DNA of 24,749 bases from contig BNYG01000031.1 in NCBI GenBank assembly GCA_026000155.1, positions 1-24,749 on the forward strand, in the 5' to 3' direction. A program made the position numbers and the translations under genes. Origin of the DNA: Bacteroidia bacterium. Lineage in GTDB: Bacteria; Bacteroidota; Bacteroidia; Bacteroidales; Azobacteroidaceae. Every line of letters starts with the position of its first letter. Within the stretch, counting starts at the first letter, position 1. The notes below the pieces were generated by a model. It was not told the origin of the DNA. It searched no databases and saw only the letters and a program-made list of their open reading frames with translations. Positions 1-8,055 of the stretch are shown here, piece after piece.

Positions 1-1
1 T

Positions 2-832
2 TACAATCCCGGGCAATACCGTAATTACCTGTACAAGGGGAAGTTTGATTACCTGTACGACAAGGTGGGTCTTTACGATACCCTGCGATTGGTTATGAAC
101 GGTTACAAAACGGCGGATGAAATCACTTATTGTTGGCAAGCGGTGGATGATATTCAATCGAAGATGCTGAATTTTTTGGAAAATCATGACGAACAACGGA
201 TTGCTTCGGATTTTTTTGCCGGAGATCCAATCAAGGGGCGCCCCGCTTTGGTGGTTTCCGCTACCATGAATACCAATCCTTTTATGGTTTATTTCGGACA
301 GGAATTGGGCGAACGGGGAATGGAAGAAGAAGGTTTCAGCGGACGCGACGGACGCACCTCTATTTTTGATTACTGGAATCTTCCGGTTTTAGACCGTCCG
401 CTTTCGGATGCACAAAAGAAACTGCGGGAATATTATACAAAAATCGTGCAGTTATGCAATCAAAGCAAGGCTATCCGGCAAGGTGCATTCTTTGATTTGA
501 TGTATGCCAACCTTTGGAAAAAAGATTTCGACAGTAACAAACAATATGCCTTTATGCGTTATCTGGCTAATGAATTATTGTTGATTGTCGCCAATTTTGA
601 TGATAAGACAGCTGACATCAACCTCCGTATTCCTCCTTATGCGTTTGAATATTTTGGAATATCGGAGGGTCAAATCGGAAAAGCAAAAGATTTACTGACC
701 GGCACCCGGTGTTCTTCCCATTTGAGGACGGACAATGTATATCCTGTCCATATTCTGGCATATAATGCTGTTATTATCCGGTTTGAGATTCATAAGGATA
801 AGGTTATCGCTTCAAGCGAAGACTATTGGTAA
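2..832 (+). CDS. GH13 alpha-amylase-family glycosidase, 3' part
   Basis: The reading frame is open from the window edge (base 2), so the 5' part of the gene lies outside; 276 residues are visible. The early stretch FDYLYDKVGLYDTLR and the later FLENHDEQRI are typical of GH13 enzymes. ENHD is conserved region IV, whose Asp stabilises the transition state. The catalytic nucleophile and the acid/base residue must lie upstream. After the (beta/alpha)8 end (MVYFGQELGERG) comes a small all-beta C-terminal domain (about residues 170-276), as in alpha-amylases. An internal GTG at 65 is not a credible start because the family match continues upstream of it. The enzyme would hydrolyse alpha-glucans. 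Its last 29 bp overlap the 3' end of the opposing copper ATPase gene. Exact subfamily and cell location cannot be told without the N-terminus. Confidence 0.88.
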   Translation, partial: YNPGQYRNYLYKGKFDYLYDKVGLYDTLRLVMNGYKTADEITYCWQAVDDIQSKMLNFLENHDEQRIASDFFAGDPIKGRPALVVSATMNTNPFMVYFGQELGERGMEEEGFSGRDGRTSIFDYWNLPVLDRPLSDAQKKLREYYTKIVQLCNQSKAIRQGAFFDLMYANLWKKDFDSNKQYAFMRYLANELLLIVANFDDKTADINLRIPPYAFEYFGISEGQIGKAKDLLTGTRCSSHLRTDNVYPVHILAYNAVIIRFEIHKDKVIASSEDYW

Positions 833-3014
833 CAACGCTTACACTGCTTAAAGCCATAGCCGCCCCGGCAATCATCGGGTTGAGCAAGAATCCGGTAAAC
901 GGATAGAGTATGCCCGCTGCAAGGGGAATGCCGATCAGATTGTAGATAAACGCCCAAAACAAATTCTGCCGAATAGTCTTGACCGTTTGTTTGGAAAGCC
1001 GGATAGCTTCCGGAATCTTAGTCAAGTCGGACGCAATAATCGTCATTTTGGCCACATCCATCGCAATATCGCTGCCTTTTCCCATGGCAATACTTAAATC
1101 GGCTTGCGCAAGAGCGGCGCTGTCGTTGATTCCGTCGCCCACCATCGCCACGATTTTGCCGTTTTCCTGCAAATTTTTTATAAAACCGGCTTTTTCGTGC
1201 GGCAAGACTTCCGCCTGGTAATGAATGATTCCGGCTTGTGCCGCTATCTCTTGGGCGGTGGTTTCATTATCACCCGTAAGCATATACACTTCGATGCCGG
1301 AAGATTGCAATTGGCGGACGGCTGCCACGGAAGATTCTTTTATCTGGTCGGCAATAGCAACGACTGCGATAGCTTTCCGGTCGTCCGCCAACCAAATCAC
1401 CGTTTGGGCTTGTCCGTTGAGCCGTTTTGCTTCGTGTAAAAGGGATTCGCCGATAGCTATCTTATTTTCCCGGAGCAATTTTTCATTTCCGGCAAAATAT
1501 CCTTGTCCGTCAATTATTCCTTTCACTCCTTTTCCGGTGATGCTTTCAAATGCCTCGACCGGCCTAACCGGTAAATCTTCCAAATACCAGACAATGGCTT
1601 CCGCCAAAGGATGTTCGGATTGCTTTTCGAGACTGAGAAGGACTTGTTTTTCCGGTTCGTTATCCAACCCCAAAGCACCGGTTACGACCGGTTTGCCTTC
1701 GGTAATTGTTCCTGTTTTATCCAGCACCACTGCATTCACTTGCCTGGCGATTTCCAAACTTTCGGCATCTTTTATCAAAATTCCCTTTCCGGCGCCTTTG
1801 CCAATGCCCACCATGATTGCCGTAGGCGTTGCCAATCCCAAGGCACACGGACAGGCAATAATCAACACCGTAACCAAAGCCAGTAAACCGTGGGAAAATC
1901 CGGTACTTCCTCCAAACAACCACCAGATAAGGAACGACAAAACGGCAATGCCTATCACCACCGGAACAAAAATACCGGCAATTTTATCGACCAATTTTTG
2001 CACCGGGGCTTTGCTGCCTTCCGCATCCTGCACCATTCGGATAATTTGGGCAAGCATTGTACCGGCTCCTACTTTTTCCGCCCGGAATTGAAAACTGCCT
2101 TTCTGATTGATGGTTCCGGCAAAAACTTTATCATTCGCCTGTTTCAATACCGGGACAGGTTCTCCGCTCAACATACTTTCGTCCACATACGAATTTCCTT
2201 CCGTGACCTCACCGTCCACCGCAATTTTTTCTCCCGGCTTCACCAAAACAACATCACCGGCAATGACTTTTTTAATTGGAATTTCTACATATTGATTCTT
2301 TTCCCGGACGACCGTTACGGTCCTGGCTTGCAATCCAATCAGTTTTTTCAAGGCGGAGGAAGTATTGCCTTTGGCTTTTTCTTCCAGTAACCGTCCCAAA
2401 AGGATGAAAGAGATGATGACGCTCGATGCTTCAAAATAGACATGCGGCTGGATGCCTCTTTCCAACCAAAACTCGGGAAACAGCGTATTAAAGAGACTGA
2501 ACAGGTAAGCGATTCCGGTGCTCAAGGCTACCAGCGTATCCATAGTGGTCGTACGATGCTTGGCTTGTTTCCACGCATTAACAAAAAAATCTTTTCCGAA
2601 ATAGAAAACAACAGGCGTGGCAAGCGCCCACATAATCGCATTGGCAGAAGGAATATGCATAAAGAACATCCCGGTAATCACTACCGGCAGGGAGAACAGA
2701 ATAGCTCCCATGGTTCTGAATTTCAAATCGTTGAATGCCCGGGTATGGATTTCCTCTAAGCTCCCGGAGGAATGCTCGTCTTCGTCATCCTCTTCAATGA
2801 GCAAGTCATATCCTGCATTTTGCACCGCTTCCCGCATATTTTCCGGCGTAATCACCTCCGGATGGTATTCTACCACTAAATTGGCGGTAGCAAAATTGAC
2901 GGAAGCATTCACCACCCCGGCTTGATTCCGGACGGTCGTTTCGACCCGGGTAGCGCAAGCGGCACAACCCATTTGCAGTACCGGAAATGTTTTTTTTATT
3001 GTTTGTGTTGACAT
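804..3014 (-). CDS. copA: Copper-exporting P1B-type ATPase CopA
   Basis: This 736-residue protein has all the marks of a P1B-1 copper ATPase that pumps Cu(I) out of the cytoplasm. It has one N-terminal heavy-metal domain with GCAAC (residues 16-20), an actuator motif LSGEP (about 283-287), the intramembrane metal motif CPC (388-390), the phosphorylation motif DKTGT (432-436), the P1B-specific SEHPLAEAI (466-474) and the hinge GDGIND (626-631). Hydrophobic segments near 103-180, 195-210, 345-395 and at the C-terminus fit eight membrane helices. There is one metal-binding domain rather than two, which is common in Bacteroidota. The start ATG lies just ahead of the heavy-metal domain. Downstream it overlaps the GH13 gene tail to tail. 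Upstream it is divergent from hmuR. No clear TAnnTTTG promoter is visible, but a CopY-like dyad lies 13 bp upstream of the start codon. Confidence 0.95.
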   Translation of the reverse strand: MSTQTIKKTFPVLQMGCAACATRVETTVRNQAGVVNASVNFATANLVVEYHPEVITPENMREAVQNAGYDLLIEEDDEDEHSSGSLEEIHTRAFNDLKFRTMGAILFSLPVVITGMFFMHIPSANAIMWALATPVVFYFGKDFFVNAWKQAKHRTTTMDTLVALSTGIAYLFSLFNTLFPEFWLERGIQPHVYFEASSVIISFILLGRLLEEKAKGNTSSALKKLIGLQARTVTVVREKNQYVEIPIKKVIAGDVVLVKPGEKIAVDGEVTEGNSYVDESMLSGEPVPVLKQANDKVFAGTINQKGSFQFRAEKVGAGTMLAQIIRMVQDAEGSKAPVQKLVDKIAGIFVPVVIGIAVLSFLIWWLFGGSTGFSHGLLALVTVLIIACPCALGLATPTAIMVGIGKGAGKGILIKDAESLEIARQVNAVVLDKTGTITEGKPVVTGALGLDNEPEKQVLLSLEKQSEHPLAEAIVWYLEDLPVRPVEAFESITGKGVKGIIDGQGYFAGNEKLLRENKIAIGESLLHEAKRLNGQAQTVIWLADDRKAIAVVAIADQIKESSVAAVRQLQSSGIEVYMLTGDNETTAQEIAAQAGIIHYQAEVLPHEKAGFIKNLQENGKIVAMVGDGINDSAALAQADLSIAMGKGSDIAMDVAKMTIIASDLTKIPEAIRLSKQTVKTIRQNLFWAFIYNLIGIPLAAGILYPFTGFLLNPMIAGAAMALSSVSVVTNSLRLKR

Positions 3015-3027
3015 CAGCTTGTTCTAA

Positions 3028-3037
3028 AACAGCTGTA
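3028..3037 (-). promoter_or_regulatory. Possible CopY/BlaI-type operator upstream of copA
   Basis: On the copA strand this reads TACAGCTGTT, which matches the TACAnnTGTA core bound by CopY- and BlaI-family repressors at 9 of 10 positions. It lies 13 bp upstream of the copA start codon, a sensible place for a repressor. The match is short and no regulator gene is in the window, so this is only a candidate. Confidence 0.3.
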
Positions 3038-3137
3038 AAGTTCGTCAATTTTTTTGCTTTTTCCAAGTAAAACTATCTATTTAAAAAATTAAGGTACGCA
3101 AATTTTCTCAATAAAACTAGCCTTGGCTTTGGTTAGC

Positions 3138-3160
3138 AGGGCAAACCTTAAGTTTGCCCT
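3138..3160. repeat. REP-like hairpin in the copA-hmuR intergenic region
   Basis: Arms AGGGCAAAC (3138-3146) and GTTTGCCCT (3152-3160) pair perfectly over 9 bp with a 5-base spacer CTTAA. It lies between two divergent genes and has no T-run on either side, so a terminator role is unlikely. It looks like an extragenic palindromic element or a short MITE remnant. Copies elsewhere in the genome would be needed to call it a repeat family. Confidence 0.45.
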
Positions 3161-3205
3161 GACGGCTTTAGGTATTACGCCTATAAAAATTACCGATAAA
3201 TAGGG

Positions 3206-3237
3206 ATTGCGTACTCTTTCCGGCAGCCGTAACTTTG
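3206..3237 (+). promoter_or_regulatory. Promoter of the hmuR-hmuY operon
   Basis: ATTG (3206-3209), a 20-bp spacer, then TAACTTTG (3230-3237) fit the Bacteroidota sigma-ABfr consensus (TTTG, 19-21 bp, TAnnTTTG). The hmuR ATG follows 30 bp after the -7 element. The core resembles the one in front of hmuS: both have GGGATTG and a 20-bp spacing. No obvious Fur-type dyad overlaps it. Confidence 0.65.
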
Positions 3238-3267
3238 CTTCGTCAAATGAATCAATTGGAATGAATT

Positions 3268-5208
3268 ATGCACAAAATAGTATTTTCTTTTTTATCAGCC
3301 CTTTTCCTTGTTTTTAACGCTCAGGCGCAAGCTGTTTCGGGAAACGAGAGCTATCTAAACGACAGCATTGCATCCGTGTCCATCAGCGAAGTGGTGGTGA
3401 CGGGTACTTTAACTGCCCGTACACTCAAAAATACACCGGTATTGACGAAGGTGATTTCGAGCAATGACATCCGGGAATCGGGTGCGACCACCGTACTGGA
3501 AGTGTTGGAAAATTATGTTCCCGGAGTGAATTTTACTCCCAATCCGATGGGCGATAATATTCAAATAGCCGGATTGGACAACAAGTACATATTAATCCTT
3601 GTGGACGGTGAACGGCTTGTAAATGAACGAACCGAAAATGTCAATTTCTCCCGTCTCAACACCTTTGACATCCAACAGATTGAAATCATTAACGGCGCTT
3701 CTTCCGTCCTTTACGGTTCCAATGCTATCGGTGCGGTTATCAATATTATCACCAAAGATGTCAATCAACCGGTGCAAGCTTCGGCTCGCGCCCGTTATTC
3801 CAAGTATAACACGTATGTCGGCGATGCTTCGGTGGGATGGAAAGTAAATAAGCTTTCGTCCAAAACGGTTTTTACGGCGAAAAACTCGGACGGATATACG
3901 TTTCAATCGCACACGATGGACCCTTATTCGGACTACACGCTGTCGCAGGTTTTCAAATATAAATTCAACGATAAACTGGATGCGGAACTGAAGGGAACGT
4001 ACTACAACAATGAGACTTGGTTTTTACAAAAATATCAAACCCGCATAGATGAGGATTATACGGTGGGCGGGAAATTGCAATATGCGTTTTCTAAAAAAAA
4101 TGGATTGACGTTTACCGCGAATAGCGATAAATACGAAGGTCATCAGATTTACAAGTTGCGCAACGATTCGTCGGCTTATGTCAACGGCTCGCAATATGCC
4201 GTATTTCGTTTGACGGACGCTTGGAATATAACAGAAAACATACAGTTCGTAAGCGGCGCTGAAATGAATCTGGAAAATACGTTCAGCTACAATCAATTTG
4301 GTTTCGACCCGGAAGAACGGAACGCTTCCAACTGGAATTTATTTACACAAGGGGAATTTAAAACGGAAAGCGGTTTAGATGCTTTGGTGGGCGTTCGCTA
4401 CACGCAACATTCGCAATTCGGAGGCTATCTTTCGCCTAAAATCTCCTTGATGTACCGCTTGGAAAATTTCCGTTTCCGGGGAAGCATCAGCAACGGATAT
4501 AAAGCGCCGACTTTGAAAGAATTATACATGAATTTTCCGCACAAAATAGGCGAAGATATTCCTTTTTGGGTAATAGGAAACAAGGATTTGATACCCGAAG
4601 AATCGTGGTATAAAGCCATCTCCGCCGAGTATATTGTCAATAATATCAATACGTCTATTACCATTCACGACAATTCGATACAGAACAAAATCAATACCAA
4701 TCAGCTGTGGAACGAAGCCCAGGGTCGAACGGAAATGAAATATGAAAATGTAGAAAATGCGCAGATTACAGGCGTTGATTTTGCCTTGCAATGGACTTTT
4801 TGGAAGCATTTCCACCTGAAAGCCGGATACTCGTTTACCGATGCAAAAGACAAAGACAGCGGACTGCAATTATCCGGAAACAGCAAACATACCGGCACAT
4901 TGAATTTAGTGTATAAACAACGGCATTTACCTTTTTTACCTGAAACCCCTTACAGCTTGTCGTTAATGGGAAGAGCGATGTCTCCGCGTCTTTTTTATTC
5001 CACTTCGGCATCCGGCGAAATAGTCGATGAATCGACCGGCAGTTATTACATCAGCAGTTTTATCTACACCCAGCAATTTCCGCTTTACAAGAAATTATCG
5101 GGCGATATTCAATTCGGAATCAATAACTTATTCAATTACACAAACAAGGATTATGTTTCCAATAACACAGGCAGAACTTGTTTCGTAAGTTTGGGTATAA
5201 AATTTTAG
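3268..5208 (+). CDS. hmuR: TonB-dependent haem receptor HmuR
   Basis: This 646-residue protein starts with a signal peptide ending near NAQAQA. A plug domain follows (about 38-150): SEVVVTGT is a TonB-box-like start and the plug ends in GASSVLYGSNAIGAVINIITK-type sequence. The rest is a 22-strand barrel ending in the aromatic-rich signature with a terminal Phe. YKAPTLKELY (from about residue 411) and GNKDLIPE match the FRAP/NPDL region conserved in haem receptors such as HmuR and HemR. It would carry haem, or haem released from haemoproteins, across the outer membrane using TonB energy. The assignment rests mainly on the two HmuY-family genes that follow at once: hmuY starts 2 bp after the hmuR stop. 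It is the first gene of the operon and has its own promoter. The order here is R then Y; Porphyromonas gingivalis has Y then R. Confidence 0.85.
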   Translation: MHKIVFSFLSALFLVFNAQAQAVSGNESYLNDSIASVSISEVVVTGTLTARTLKNTPVLTKVISSNDIRESGATTVLEVLENYVPGVNFTPNPMGDNIQIAGLDNKYILILVDGERLVNERTENVNFSRLNTFDIQQIEIINGASSVLYGSNAIGAVINIITKDVNQPVQASARARYSKYNTYVGDASVGWKVNKLSSKTVFTAKNSDGYTFQSHTMDPYSDYTLSQVFKYKFNDKLDAELKGTYYNNETWFLQKYQTRIDEDYTVGGKLQYAFSKKNGLTFTANSDKYEGHQIYKLRNDSSAYVNGSQYAVFRLTDAWNITENIQFVSGAEMNLENTFSYNQFGFDPEERNASNWNLFTQGEFKTESGLDALVGVRYTQHSQFGGYLSPKISLMYRLENFRFRGSISNGYKAPTLKELYMNFPHKIGEDIPFWVIGNKDLIPEESWYKAISAEYIVNNINTSITIHDNSIQNKINTNQLWNEAQGRTEMKYENVENAQITGVDFALQWTFWKHFHLKAGYSFTDAKDKDSGLQLSGNSKHTGTLNLVYKQRHLPFLPETPYSLSLMGRAMSPRLFYSTSASGEIVDESTGSYYISSFIYTQQFPLYKKLSGDIQFGINNLFNYTNKDYVSNNTGRTCFVSLGIKF

Positions 5209-5210
5209 AT

Positions 5211-5891
5211 ATGAAAACAATTATAAAAATAACAACATGGATTATTTGCATTGCCGGATTCACGGCTTGCGACATCGACCGGCTTTGGGATAAAGATTAT
5301 CTGTTTGAAGTCGTGAAGCCTCAGGACGGCGTATTTATTTATGATTGCAGCAGTTACACCGAATGGCATTTCTTTTCGTTTGCCCAGGGAAAAATTATCG
5401 GCTCTTGCGATGCAATGGATGTCGAAGCGAACGAACAGTGGCGTAAACGAACGGATTGGGATTTGGCTTTTCACCGTCAAAACATCCAAACAAACAGCGG
5501 TGAATCGGGCGTGGGTTTAGGCGGTATTTTGAAATATCCGCAAGAAGTTTTCAATTTCGATGCCATTCTCGAAGCTCCGGAAGAAGGTTATATGACAGAT
5601 GTTCCCGATTCTGTTATCTATGATATGAGTCAAATGATGGCGGGAAAAATAGGCTATGCCTATACAGGATTGGCACAACCGGTAAAAGGTTGGGCGGTGC
5701 TGACCGATATGATGAATGGTGTGTGGACGTATGTTCAGAGCGCATTCATTGTTAGAACGGCCGATGGAAAGTATGCAAAAATATACTTGCGGAATTTCAA
5801 AAGCGATGTCGGCGCTTCCGGTACGGTAACAATGCAATACGTCTATCAGGACGATGGAACCATTAATCTGAATACAAAACGAAATGAATAA
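5211..5891 (+). CDS. hmuY: HmuY-family haem-binding lipoprotein
   Basis: This is a 226-residue HmuY-family protein (haemophore-like, PF14064-type). The start at 5211 gives a clean lipoprotein signal, with the lipobox ending IAGFTAC and Cys20 as the acylated residue; an upstream in-frame start would spoil this. The family core is EWHFFSFAQGKIIGS (about 51-65), then WRKRTDWDLAFHRQNIQTNSG (about 77-97), and near the end VRTADGKYAKIYLRNF. HmuY proteins bind haem outside the cell, take it from host haemoproteins and hand it to HmuR. P. gingivalis uses two His as axial ligands and several homologues use Met pairs. Here both His and Met candidates exist and the pair cannot be assigned by eye. The gene sits 2 bp after hmuR and overlaps an upstream in-frame ATG of the next gene. 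Confidence 0.87.
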   Translation: MKTIIKITTWIICIAGFTACDIDRLWDKDYLFEVVKPQDGVFIYDCSSYTEWHFFSFAQGKIIGSCDAMDVEANEQWRKRTDWDLAFHRQNIQTNSGESGVGLGGILKYPQEVFNFDAILEAPEEGYMTDVPDSVIYDMSQMMAGKIGYAYTGLAQPVKGWAVLTDMMNGVWTYVQSAFIVRTADGKYAKIYLRNFKSDVGASGTVTMQYVYQDDGTINLNTKRNE

Positions 5892-5922
5892 TATTTTTAT
5901 CCACCATTTAAATTCTATTTTT

Positions 5923-6864
5923 ATGAGTATCAAAAAATTTACACTTTTATTATTGAGCTTGTTATTGGTAATCAATCTTACGGCGCAAGTTCAAACTTTC
6001 CGTTTAGACATCAGCGGCGGAGCATTTATGGGAAGTCCTATTCCCGACTATACCCAATGGTATTATTTTTCATTTGAACAAGGGGATACGATCGGCGCCA
6101 GCGCCGGCGTATTGGAAAATGTCAATGGCGGACAAATCGGAACGGAAGTGATTGACGCCGCATGGAAGGCGCGTACCGATTGGGATATTGCTTTTCATGC
6201 CACCGATATCCGTACCAACAGCGGCGCTTCGGGAAATGGCGCTTCGGCATCGCTTTTTATTGCCGATACGTTATCCGTAACTCCCTTAGAGGATGTTTTC
6301 TCCAATCTAAACGAAGCGCCTGCGGAGGGATATGCGGCGGATGAAATATTAAGCGGAACATTTATTTTTGGCATGACGAGTATGCCTCCGCTCAGAACCA
6401 CGCAACTTTCCGCATCCAAGGCAGCGCAAGGCTGGGCTGTTTTCGGAATGGGAGCAAGCGGTGAAAATCCCAAAGTAATTGTATTCAAAACCGCCACAGG
6501 CAAATATGCGAAGGTGTATTTGAAACAATTCATTGAAAAAGAGGAAGAAAAGCCCGGCTACATTGAATTTGATTATGTGTATCAACCGGATGGCAGTCGC
6601 GACTTTACGACCGCAACAGGCATCTCCCATGCAACACCGGCAACGATTGCCGTATATCCGAATCCGGTTTCCGATATTTTGCATGTTGCCGTTTCCGAAA
6701 AATCCGATATTGTCATTTATAATCTTACCGGCACAATTGTGAAGCAACGGAAAGCGCAAACCGGTACGGTGTCTATTCCTGTTTCGGATTTAGGGAAAGG
6801 GAGTTATGTTGTGAGAGTGAATTCCAATGCAACGAGTCAAGTTCAAAAGGTAATTGTAAGATAA
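5923..6864 (+). CDS. Second HmuY-family protein with type IX sorting domain
   Basis: This 313-residue paralogue of the preceding HmuY shares TQWYYFSFEQGDTIG, RTDWDIAFHATDIRTNSG and ATGKYAKVYLKQF. The start at 5923 places a typical Sec signal peptide (hydrophobic residues 7-19, cut near LTAQ) at the N-terminus. An earlier ATG at 5884 would add 13 polar residues and overlap hmuY. There is no lipobox. The last 70 residues (about 244-313) begin AVYPNPVSD and end in short beta strands with GSYVVRV and VQKVIVR, the type A sorting domain used by the type IX secretion system. It is therefore predicted to be secreted or anchored outside through that system, unlike the lipoprotein HmuY. A terminator follows 26 bp after the stop. 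Confidence 0.85.
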   Translation: MSIKKFTLLLLSLLLVINLTAQVQTFRLDISGGAFMGSPIPDYTQWYYFSFEQGDTIGASAGVLENVNGGQIGTEVIDAAWKARTDWDIAFHATDIRTNSGASGNGASASLFIADTLSVTPLEDVFSNLNEAPAEGYAADEILSGTFIFGMTSMPPLRTTQLSASKAAQGWAVFGMGASGENPKVIVFKTATGKYAKVYLKQFIEKEEEKPGYIEFDYVYQPDGSRDFTTATGISHATPATIAVYPNPVSDILHVAVSEKSDIVIYNLTGTIVKQRKAQTGTVSIPVSDLGKGSYVVRVNSNATSQVQKVIVR

Positions 6865-6890
6865 GGCTTTGAGGGGATATAATGAGGTGA

Positions 6891-6926
6891 AAAATCCGGC
6901 GGCATTGGAAGTGGTCGCCGGATTTT
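6891..6926. terminator. Hairpin terminator after the second hmuY-like gene
   Basis: Arms AAAATCCGGCG (6891-6901) and CGCCGGATTTT (6916-6926) form a perfect 11-bp stem with a 14-base loop. The A/T ends of the arms give a U-run in either direction, so it can serve both the plus-strand hmu transcript and the minus-strand RhuM transcript. It would largely stop read-through from hmuRY into the island and hmuS. Confidence 0.75.
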
Positions 6927-6931
6927 GTTCA

Positions 6932-8002
6932 TTATTCTTCAGTTTGTTTCATTAATTTCTCAAAATCGCTCACATAATTCCGGTCTTGGATAACGCGAAA
7001 TTCCGCGTATTCCGCCAATGCTTTTTCGTCTGCCTGTTCTTTGCTTATTTTCCCCAACCCTTCGAGAATAGGGTAATCGTTCAATTTCAAAAATCCTCCC
7101 ATAAATTCAATCCACTGTTCCATCGTAGTGGGTAATTGCCGTTCGGCACGCATTTCTGCCATATCTAAAAACGCTGATACTACCAACGCAAGTCGTTTGA
7201 GTTCGGTTTCTTCCAGATAGTTTTTGGCAATGGTTACGTCTGTGCGCAGGATTTTTCCGTCAGGCGCATATTTCCACGTGTGCAAACCCATATTGTCTTT
7301 GGTTTTGTTGGCGCGGTCGTAAATAATTTCGGCGGCTGTACCACCTGCAACCGCATAATGCAGTTGATTTTGAATAAATGCAAAAAAATGTCGGGCAATA
7401 ACGCTATTTTTGTCGTAGTCGGAAGCAAGTACGAATATATCGGTAATTTTCAGATAAATGCGCCGTTCCGATAAACGTATTTCGCGGATATGTTCCAACA
7501 TTTCACGAAAATAACTTTCGTCAAATTTACTGCCGTTCTTAAACCGATCGTCGTTAATTACAAAGCCCTTTTGAATGTACTCGTGCAAAACACGTGTGGC
7601 AAATTTACGAAACTGCGTTGCTTTCAAAGAATTAACACGATAGCCAACAGAAATAATAGCATCTAAATTATAGAATTGTATTTCGCGATTCACTTTTCTT
7701 TTGCCTTCATCGCGAACTACTCGAATTTTTCGAGTAGTTGAAATTTCTTCCAATTCGCCGCTTTTGTAGATTTCCGACAAATGATAGGTAATTGTATGCT
7801 CCTCAACATCAAATAAATTAGACATTATTTGCTGACTCATCCACATATTATCATCGGCAAAATAAACCTCTACTTCGGTTTCGCCTCTTTCGTTGGTGTA
7901 AAAAGCCAACCCGACCCGTTCGGGGATTTCCTTGCTGAATTTCTTTCGCCATTCAGCAAGTTGGTCGTCTATTGTTTTCGGTAAATTATCTTTTTGTTTC
8001 AT
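6932..8002 (-). CDS. RhuM-family protein, intact copy
   Basis: This 356-residue protein is full length for the RhuM family, first described from a Salmonella pathogenicity island and common in mobile and defence-rich regions. Its N-terminal part (about 40-150) has the family core: YFADDNMWMSQQIMSNLF, a helix-turn-helix-like segment, then EEISTTRKIRVVRDEGK and FYNLDAIISVGYRVNS. The C-terminal half carries EHIREIRLSERRIYLKITDI, NMGLHTWK and VTIAKNYLEETEL. The biochemical role of RhuM is not known; the N-terminal half resembles DNA-binding domains. A perfect 11-bp inverted repeat sits at codons 89-96 (TTRKIRVV). The gene is last in the minus-strand island, 53 bp after a deleted paralogue, and converges on hmuY2 across a shared terminator. 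Confidence 0.85.
   Translation of the reverse strand: MKQKDNLPKTIDDQLAEWRKKFSKEIPERVGLAFYTNERGETEVEVYFADDNMWMSQQIMSNLFDVEEHTITYHLSEIYKSGELEEISTTRKIRVVRDEGKRKVNREIQFYNLDAIISVGYRVNSLKATQFRKFATRVLHEYIQKGFVINDDRFKNGSKFDESYFREMLEHIREIRLSERRIYLKITDIFVLASDYDKNSVIARHFFAFIQNQLHYAVAGGTAAEIIYDRANKTKDNMGLHTWKYAPDGKILRTDVTIAKNYLEETELKRLALVVSAFLDMAEMRAERQLPTTMEQWIEFMGGFLKLNDYPILEGLGKISKEQADEKALAEYAEFRVIQDRNYVSDFEKLMKQTEE
7715..7739. repeat. Perfect inverted repeat inside the intact RhuM gene
   Basis: AACTACTCGAA (7715-7725) and TTCGAGTAGTT (7729-7739) are exact inverted copies with a 3-base spacer. The dyad covers the codons for TTRKIRVV. The deleted RhuM paralogue has a different, even longer palindrome at the equivalent codons. 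Confidence 0.8.
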
Positions 8003-8055
8003 TTGTTCAAATAATAAATTTAACTTTATGATATGTAATACTTTAGACTATTTGT

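Noticed and set aside
65..832. Complete gene starting at GTG 65
   Set aside because: The family sequence FDYLYDK runs upstream of this codon to the window edge, and the enzyme would lack most of its catalytic barrel.
1225..2091. 288-codon plus-strand open frame opposite copA
   Set aside because: It lies wholly within the well-supported copA gene on the other strand, and its product is rich in Ser, Ala, Pro and Thr without recognisable motifs. It is a shadow frame.
3100..3267. Cobalamin riboswitch ahead of the TonB receptor
   Set aside because: The promoter -7 element lies only 30 bp ahead of hmuR, leaving no room for a riboswitch, and no B12-box-like sequence is seen.
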